Shown: positions 59,327 to 64,000 of the stretch, piece after piece | How positions within the stretch are numbered: the stretch's first letter is position 1 | How the letters are laid out: every line of letters starts with the position of its first letter | Position numbers and translations under genes: made by a program | Origin: Fibrisoma limi BUZ 3 | GTDB lineage: Bacteria > Bacteroidota > Bacteroidia > Cytophagales > Spirosomataceae | Direction of reading: 5' to 3' | Length of the DNA stretch: 64,000 bases | Assembly (NCBI RefSeq): GCF_000296815.2 | Contig: NZ_CAIT01000006.1 | Coordinates: forward strand, 1,680,777 to 1,744,776 | Notes under the pieces: model-generated | Told to the model about the DNA's origin: nothing | Seen by the model: the letters and a program-made list of their open reading frames with translations, nothing else | Databases searched by the model: none

Positions 59327-62300
59327 AGGCGCTCGGGTATAATAGGTAATAAAGCAGTACGCAACATCACATCTACTTTATGCGCTACGGTTCCAAACTC
59401 CTGTTGGGCAATGGTTTCCGTTACCGTACCGATCAGCGCGAATGGTTGAGTAATACTACGGCCTCTGTCGGCCGATTCCACTTCCAGATCGGCGATCAGT
59501 TGCCGGCGTTCTTCGTCCGTACGGGCCTGATGCAGCGCCAGACTTTTGGCCCAGGCCAGATCACGCCCGGCTTTCATCACCTTGTTCTCCAGCGCAATCA
59601 GTTCCTGCGCCAGATGTTCGACTGCCAGCCCGAACGGTTTGAAGATCCGGCCAATGTCGTCGTTCATCTGGGTGTACATGCCGTCGAAGAGCTTGTTCAT
59701 ACGTTCGAAGTCACCCTTGAACCGCTCGATGTCCCTGCCCTCGTACACCTCCGCCACCACAATCGGCAGGTCAAACGAGATGTGGGCGTTGGCCGCTACG
59801 AAGATGTGCTGATTGGTGGTCATGAGTGACCGGGTCGCATCGAACGATACCTGCCACGGCCCCGTAGCGGGTTTACCGTCGAAGTATTGGTTCAACGCAT
59901 CGAAATAGCGGTTGCCAAAACCAACGTCTACCTGCTCCATTTCCACCGGATTCTCAAAGACGCCCAGTCGAAGCCCTTCGGCTACCCGCTGGGTCACGAG
60001 TTTGTACACGGCGCAGAAATAGCCCATCGGATTGTTCTGCGCCCGCAGGTGCCGGGCTACCTTGTCGAGGTAGAAAATAACGTCGTCGATGCGTTCGAGG
60101 GTCGGAATCCGGAAGTCTGGCAGTACGGTTTCGTCCCAGTGATCGGTCAGCGCCGAAGGCAGGTAGAACTGCTCCTTTTTAGCCGCGTTCGTGAACGCCA
60201 GCACCTGCCGGATCATGCCGTGACTGAACGTCCGCGCCAGCGACGCTAGAATGATGTTCTTATTATCCAGATCGCGAATACTCTGGTCGAACCACTGCAC
60301 GGCTTTCAACAGCGTTGAATCGTCGGCATCGACGGTAGGCACACTGAGCATATCGGCATATTGATCGCCGATGAAAAAGCGCACGAAGTACGGGGATAAG
60401 CGCTGGAGCGGTTTAATCATCATCCGCTCGTTCATCAGGTCCAGGCAGGCGTCGGTCAGCTCCGCTCCTTCCTTCGACGGTCCCGACTGCTGCGCCAGAA
60501 TTTTGTTCATCAACAGCCGGCAGTCAGCTTCGTTCTCCGACAGCAGGTCGTCATCAATGCCCATCATCCGGCCAACGACATGCCACAGGTGCAGGTACGC
60601 GGCCCGTTCGTCGGGTGTGAGCGTAATGCCGAGCTGCTCTAACCCATCGATGATGACAACGCTGAACGACAACAGCGTACCGACCATATCTTCTTGATTG
60701 ATAGGCACTCCGTAGGTCTCGCTATCCCAGTTTCGCTCCTGCGCGAAGTGGCGGATGGTGGCGTGCATGAGCCGAACTTTCTGGGCCGCTACAATAGCCA
60801 CGCCATCGTGTTCGAAGCTATCACGGGTCAGCACGTCAACCACAAACTGCGCCGTCTCCATCAGTCGCCGGGTAAACGAATCCAGCGAACCGTCGTGTAC
60901 GCGCAACCGGCCCGTTCGGTATAGCACCTTAGCCCCCCGCCAGCAGGTGTAGCACAGCGGCAGCGACTTACACAGCAGAATGAACAGCATCTTCGGACCA
61001 TGCTGCCGGAATACGTCGGCGGCCGTCATGAGCTTGAACGGCTCGGCAAACGACGGCAGTTGCTTCGTTTCCGTGAAGTAGTTGAGCACTATCCGTCTCA
61101 CCGGCTCCGGCAGGTTATAGAACGCCGGATTCGGGAACTGCCGGTTTTGAACGAGCATCTGAAAAATCTGGTCGACTTCCCCTTTCTGGCTCTCAGCCAG
61201 TAGGGTCGTGATGACGCCATCGGCGAGCGGATCGCCTACCTGGCGCTTCCTCCACAGGAATTCGTCGGTCCACTGGTCAGCGGTTGCAGCCGATTTGTCT
61301 GACTCCCGGGCTGTTTCTCCTTTCAGGCGCCGGATCTCGGAAACGAACCGGCTGGCAATACTCAGAAAGCCCTTGTCGTTCGGGTGAATCTCGTCGTACC
61401 AGTAGTCGGCCAGCCGCTCGGTACGCTGGATGGTGCCAAGCAGGCTGAGGTAGGTCACGTTGGAGCAGGTAGCGGCTACCTGCTGAAGCCGCTCGTTGAA
61501 GGCATCGATCACGTAGCGGGCAATGGCCTCCCGCTCGGCTGGATCAGCGATACCTTTCTGTGTCAGCACATTACCCATCCAGATTGAGCCACCGGGCAGC
61601 TTGTGGGAGCCGGCAGGTACTACGTAATCGTAGCCGTGGACAATGATTTTAACCTGTGAATCGGCCAGTTGCACCAACTCAAAAATGCGCTTGAAGTTCT
61701 CTGCCAGGTCAGCCAGCTTTTTGTCAAGTGCATCTGACAGATACCGGGCGGGACCTGTTTTGGCGGGGTTGGGCGTATCGTTGATCAGGTCCGCAAAGCC
61801 TTCGCCCAGCAGATCATTTCCCCCGCCACTGAGCAGGAAAAAGCCCGGCTTTATGGCTCGTATCGCTTCGGTGAACCGGCTGTCTTTCAGGTAATCCTTC
61901 AGGGTGGCACCGGCAGCGGCTACGCTGTAGACCGTATAAACATCGGACAGATAATCGACTACGTCGCGCAGCAAAAACGGATACTGAAACCACGAATCGC
62001 CCTCGGCCACAATTCGTAACTGATCGGGATAGCTGACCAGCCGCTGCCGGTACTGGCGGTTCTGCGCCCAGTTGGCGGCCTTGTTGGCCAGACTCAGGGC
62101 CAGATCCGTAAACAGGCCCCGTTCGCCTTCGGGCTGAATAACTTCCAGTTCTTTGCGCAGCTTGAGTGTCGGCTGCAGCGGTCTGGATGTGTCCGTTTCG
62201 TAGTACAGACCGAGGACAAAGTCGGCCATCATGAACTGTTTTTTCTTCTCCTGGTCAACGGTTTTTTTATCGTCTATTTGCTCATCCGCCGGTACGGAGA

Positions 62301-64000
62301 GCATTCGTTCCAGTTCTTTAAGCCGTACTTTGTTGTATTCCGGGTTAAGCAGGTCCAGCGTGATAAGTTGCGTGCTCCATCTGGGGAAGGGGGTTGTTTT
62401 GACCGGCCGGGGCCGTGCCCCGCCCCGATGCGCATCTGCATCCAGTACCGGTGGCGATGGTAACGCATCAAACGTCATAAAATTAATGGCAACCTCAGAA
62501 AGCGGATCAGCCGTCACAATCAGCTTAAAGTGTTCAGTCGCCTTCGGCCAGTTGTATTGCCGGATTACTTCTTCCAGTCCGAACTCAACGGTATCATAGC
62601 GTTTGTCCGGGATGAACTCATCGGCTGGCCCCAGTTCAACAGTATCCCCCGGCGCAAGCGGATGATTCCGCGGCAAAAAATCAGGGCTGGCGATAAAATC
62701 CCGCGACAGATACAACGCGGTACAGAACAACGGTCGGCTGGTAGTATTCGTCAAACGGATTTTTAGGAACGTACTCCAGCTACCGTCAGCCTGCTTCGTA
62801 AACGTAACGGGTACCGGGTCAGGGTTGGTGCCTGCTACAGTAACGGGCTCATTATCTCCAACCGTTACCGAAACGCTCAGCAGCGGCTCTTCCTGTTCTG
62901 GATTACGCAGGTTCCGGAGGTATTGCCACTGCGCAATCTGCTTCAGGTAACGGGTTAGCGTAGTAAATTTTTCGGGATCATTGGTCCGGATAGGCTCAAC
63001 CAGCGGTCGATTGTCATCGACGGGGCATGTAATATAGTACAGGCCGTTTCGACTATGCAGCGTGTAATCAGCCTGGTTTTCATTATCCTCAAGCGTTATT
63101 ACCCCAGCCAATGAACCGGATTGAGCCGGATCAGTTGACGCCAGCCAGTCGGTCAATTCGTTCGCCAGTCCATCGTGATTTTTGTAGTGCAGCCGGATGG
63201 GCTGCGTGAGCAGGCCCTCGACGGTAGCCCGATACACCATGGCTTTGTCCAGCCCCTGCCGAACCTCGTCGGCGATGGTTACGAGCGTATAGTCAGGTCC
63301 AATCTCACCAACGTCAACCAGATGGGCGGTCTGGGCATTTGGATCGTGTAATTGAATGGTACGGGACGTCTGACCAACACCATGAATTGCGCCTACATCG
63401 AGCAGCCAGCCTTTTTCGTTGTTATAAAGAATTGACGCCGTGACTGTCCCAACTTCGATGGGCCGGTTGAGAAAGCCCCGGCTCAGCAGTCCGTTCATTG
63501 CTTCATCCGGGGTGTACACCCGCGGCCGTTGTTCGTAACTGAACCGCAGGTACTGCCGAACACGATTGTGCAGATCCTGATACGATAACTGGCCATGAGC
63601 CGCTTTCAATACGGCCAGCATGCTTTTGGTAAACACGCCCTCGCCTTCTACCTCTTTGGCCGTTTCGTCCGACTGGCAGGCAGCTATCTGTACATGCGCG
63701 CCCTGCGGCAATGCGTTGGCGATTCCCTGCTCCCGCAACCGCTCCGCCGGTAGTTCCTGATGAAAGCAGAAAGCCTCGTAGGGGCGGTAGTTGAACACCC
63801 GATCAACCCGCCGTTCGCGAACGTCTTTTCCATTGAGCAATTCGGTCAGTATGTCCGCCGAGCGAGTGTTATCCCCTGAGTGACAACAGTCGAAAATTGT
63901 TGCAATGTGGGGACTCGTAGCACTTACTTTCCCGATCAGGTAACGCAGTTCTTTATCCGCCAGCAGGAAGTTCCATGGGCTACCGGCTTCGCCATCATAA
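59323..64000 (-). CDS. Giant caspase / SGNH hydrolase / MpaB oxygenase / DUF5995 fusion (5' end outside window)
   Basis: About 1558 codons are visible and the frame is open to the window edge. From the N-terminal side: a C14 caspase-like domain whose catalytic TIFDCCHSGDNTR lies at about 63,861-63,900 (Cys at 63883-63885), the His half being beyond the edge; a beta region with a caspase-associated Ig/DUF4384-like look (about 63,400-62,400); an SGNH hydrolase (about 62,030-61,330) with GDSWFQYP, GGGNDLLG and DEIHPNDKGF, so Ser, Asn and His/Asp are in place; an MpaB/DUF2236 domain (about 61,200-60,340) with RLMHATIRHF, PINQEDMVGT and VRFFIGDQYADML; a DUF5995-like domain (about 60,300-59,700; MGYFCAVYKLVTQRVAEGL, FGNRYFDALNQYF, ANAHISFDLP); and a C-terminal helical tail. 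A TTG at 63840 is not the start because the caspase motif lies upstream in frame. No signal peptide is visible. Coupled to the 7TMR-DISM kinase. Confidence 0.88.
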   Translation of the reverse strand, partial: YDGEAGSPWNFLLADKELRYLIGKVSATSPHIATIFDCCHSGDNTRSADILTELLNGKDVRERRVDRVFNYRPYEAFCFHQELPAERLREQGIANALPQGAHVQIAACQSDETAKEVEGEGVFTKSMLAVLKAAHGQLSYQDLHNRVRQYLRFSYEQRPRVYTPDEAMNGLLSRGFLNRPIEVGTVTASILYNNEKGWLLDVGAIHGVGQTSRTIQLHDPNAQTAHLVDVGEIGPDYTLVTIADEVRQGLDKAMVYRATVEGLLTQPIRLHYKNHDGLANELTDWLASTDPAQSGSLAGVITLEDNENQADYTLHSRNGLYYITCPVDDNRPLVEPIRTNDPEKFTTLTRYLKQIAQWQYLRNLRNPEQEEPLLSVSVTVGDNEPVTVAGTNPDPVPVTFTKQADGSWSTFLKIRLTNTTSRPLFCTALYLSRDFIASPDFLPRNHPLAPGDTVELGPADEFIPDKRYDTVEFGLEEVIRQYNWPKATEHFKLIVTADPLSEVAINFMTFDALPSPPVLDADAHRGGARPRPVKTTPFPRWSTQLITLDLLNPEYNKVRLKELERMLSVPADEQIDDKKTVDQEKKKQFMMADFVLGLYYETDTSRPLQPTLKLRKELEVIQPEGERGLFTDLALSLANKAANWAQNRQYRQRLVSYPDQLRIVAEGDSWFQYPFLLRDVVDYLSDVYTVYSVAAAGATLKDYLKDSRFTEAIRAIKPGFFLLSGGGNDLLGEGFADLINDTPNPAKTGPARYLSDALDKKLADLAENFKRIFELVQLADSQVKIIVHGYDYVVPAGSHKLPGGSIWMGNVLTQKGIADPAEREAIARYVIDAFNERLQQVAATCSNVTYLSLLGTIQRTERLADYWYDEIHPNDKGFLSIASRFVSEIRRLKGETARESDKSAATADQWTDEFLWRKRQVGDPLADGVITTLLAESQKGEVDQIFQMLVQNRQFPNPAFYNLPEPVRRIVLNYFTETKQLPSFAEPFKLMTAADVFRQHGPKMLFILLCKSLPLCYTCWRGAKVLYRTGRLRVHDGSLDSFTRRLMETAQFVVDVLTRDSFEHDGVAIVAAQKVRLMHATIRHFAQERNWDSETYGVPINQEDMVGTLLSFSVVIIDGLEQLGITLTPDERAAYLHLWHVVGRMMGIDDDLLSENEADCRLLMNKILAQQSGPSKEGAELTDACLDLMNERMMIKPLQRLSPYFVRFFIGDQYADMLSVPTVDADDSTLLKAVQWFDQSIRDLDNKNIILASLARTFSHGMIRQVLAFTNAAKKEQFYLPSALTDHWDETVLPDFRIPTLERIDDVIFYLDKVARHLRAQNNPMGYFCAVYKLVTQRVAEGLRLGVFENPVEMEQVDVGFGNRYFDALNQYFDGKPATGPWQVSFDATRSLMTTNQHIFVAANAHISFDLPIVVAEVYEGRDIERFKGDFERMNKLFDGMYTQMNDDIGRIFKPFGLAVEHLAQELIALENKVMKAGRDLAWAKSLALHQARTDEERRQLIADLEVESADRGRSITQPFALIGTVTETIAQQEFGTVAHKVDVMLRTALLPIIPERL

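Noticed and set aside
63838-63840. TTG as start of the giant fusion
   Set aside because: The frame continues upstream through the caspase motif DCCHSG to the window edge, so the gene starts beyond the window.

Overview
The window looks like a chromosome segment of a Spirosoma-like member of the Bacteroidota (order Cytophagales). The pointers are a SusD-type nutrient-binding protein, a large secreted protein with a type B (CHU_C) type 9 secretion C-terminus, several matches to the Bacteroidota promoter pattern (TTTG about 18-22 nt upstream of TAnnTTTG), many Cys-lipobox proteins, and moderately high GC. I see no rRNA, tRNA, CRISPR array, transposase or prophage gene.

Layout. 1-13,000 is mostly housekeeping and scattered envelope genes: the 3' part of a susD gene, a secreted EEP-family phosphodiesterase, an M20-like lipoprotein whose metal site looks damaged, a CadC-like membrane regulator, mnmE, an MpaB-type oxygenase, an alpha/beta hydrolase lipoprotein, a LytTR regulator, a PhnP-like metallo-hydrolase and a CheY-like receiver. 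13,300-17,600 has a WapI-like small protein and a 1246-residue hybrid histidine kinase.

17,783-39,314 is the most distinctive region. A six-gene minus-strand cluster (19,882-29,310) encodes a vWA-like lipoprotein, a three-helix membrane protein, a tubulin/FtsZ-like protein, a 1182-residue protein with an actin/Hsp70-type ATPase domain, a membrane coiled-coil protein and a membrane WG-repeat protein. On both sides lies a related plus-strand module: a PKD lipoprotein followed by a protein with a PGIGNIFVQ motif. The right-hand module continues into a papain-like protease, a secreted WD40-caspase, a sigma factor and an anti-sigma-like membrane protein. I infer an envelope-spanning machine with nucleotide-driven cytoskeletal parts, accompanied by an extracytoplasmic protease/caspase unit under its own sigma factor.

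39,393-57,159 returns to conserved genes: ksgA, mgtE, a TonB-like domain protein, a DUF418 membrane protein, two NTF2-like secreted proteins, a small glycan locus (two glycosyltransferases and a methyltransferase), dtd, a DUF2237 protein, an O-methyltransferase, an MltD-like LysM lytic transglycosylase, the T9SS substrate, a cysteine-cluster protein, an alkyltransferase-like protein and a TlpA-like protein without its CxxC.

57,203-64,000 is a minus-strand operon. A giant gene, open at the window edge, fuses a caspase-like domain (DCCHSG motif visible), an SGNH hydrolase, an MpaB-type oxygenase domain and a DUF5995-like domain. It overlaps a 7TMR-DISM sensor kinase by 4 bp.

Two kinds of intergenic structure cut across the window. 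One is a set of self-complementary, low-complexity spacers, each built from its own short word; some run into coding sequence, and one interrupts a receiver domain in frame. The other is a pair of long perfect hairpins at 55,531-55,680 with unrelated stems and an identical 14-nt loop.
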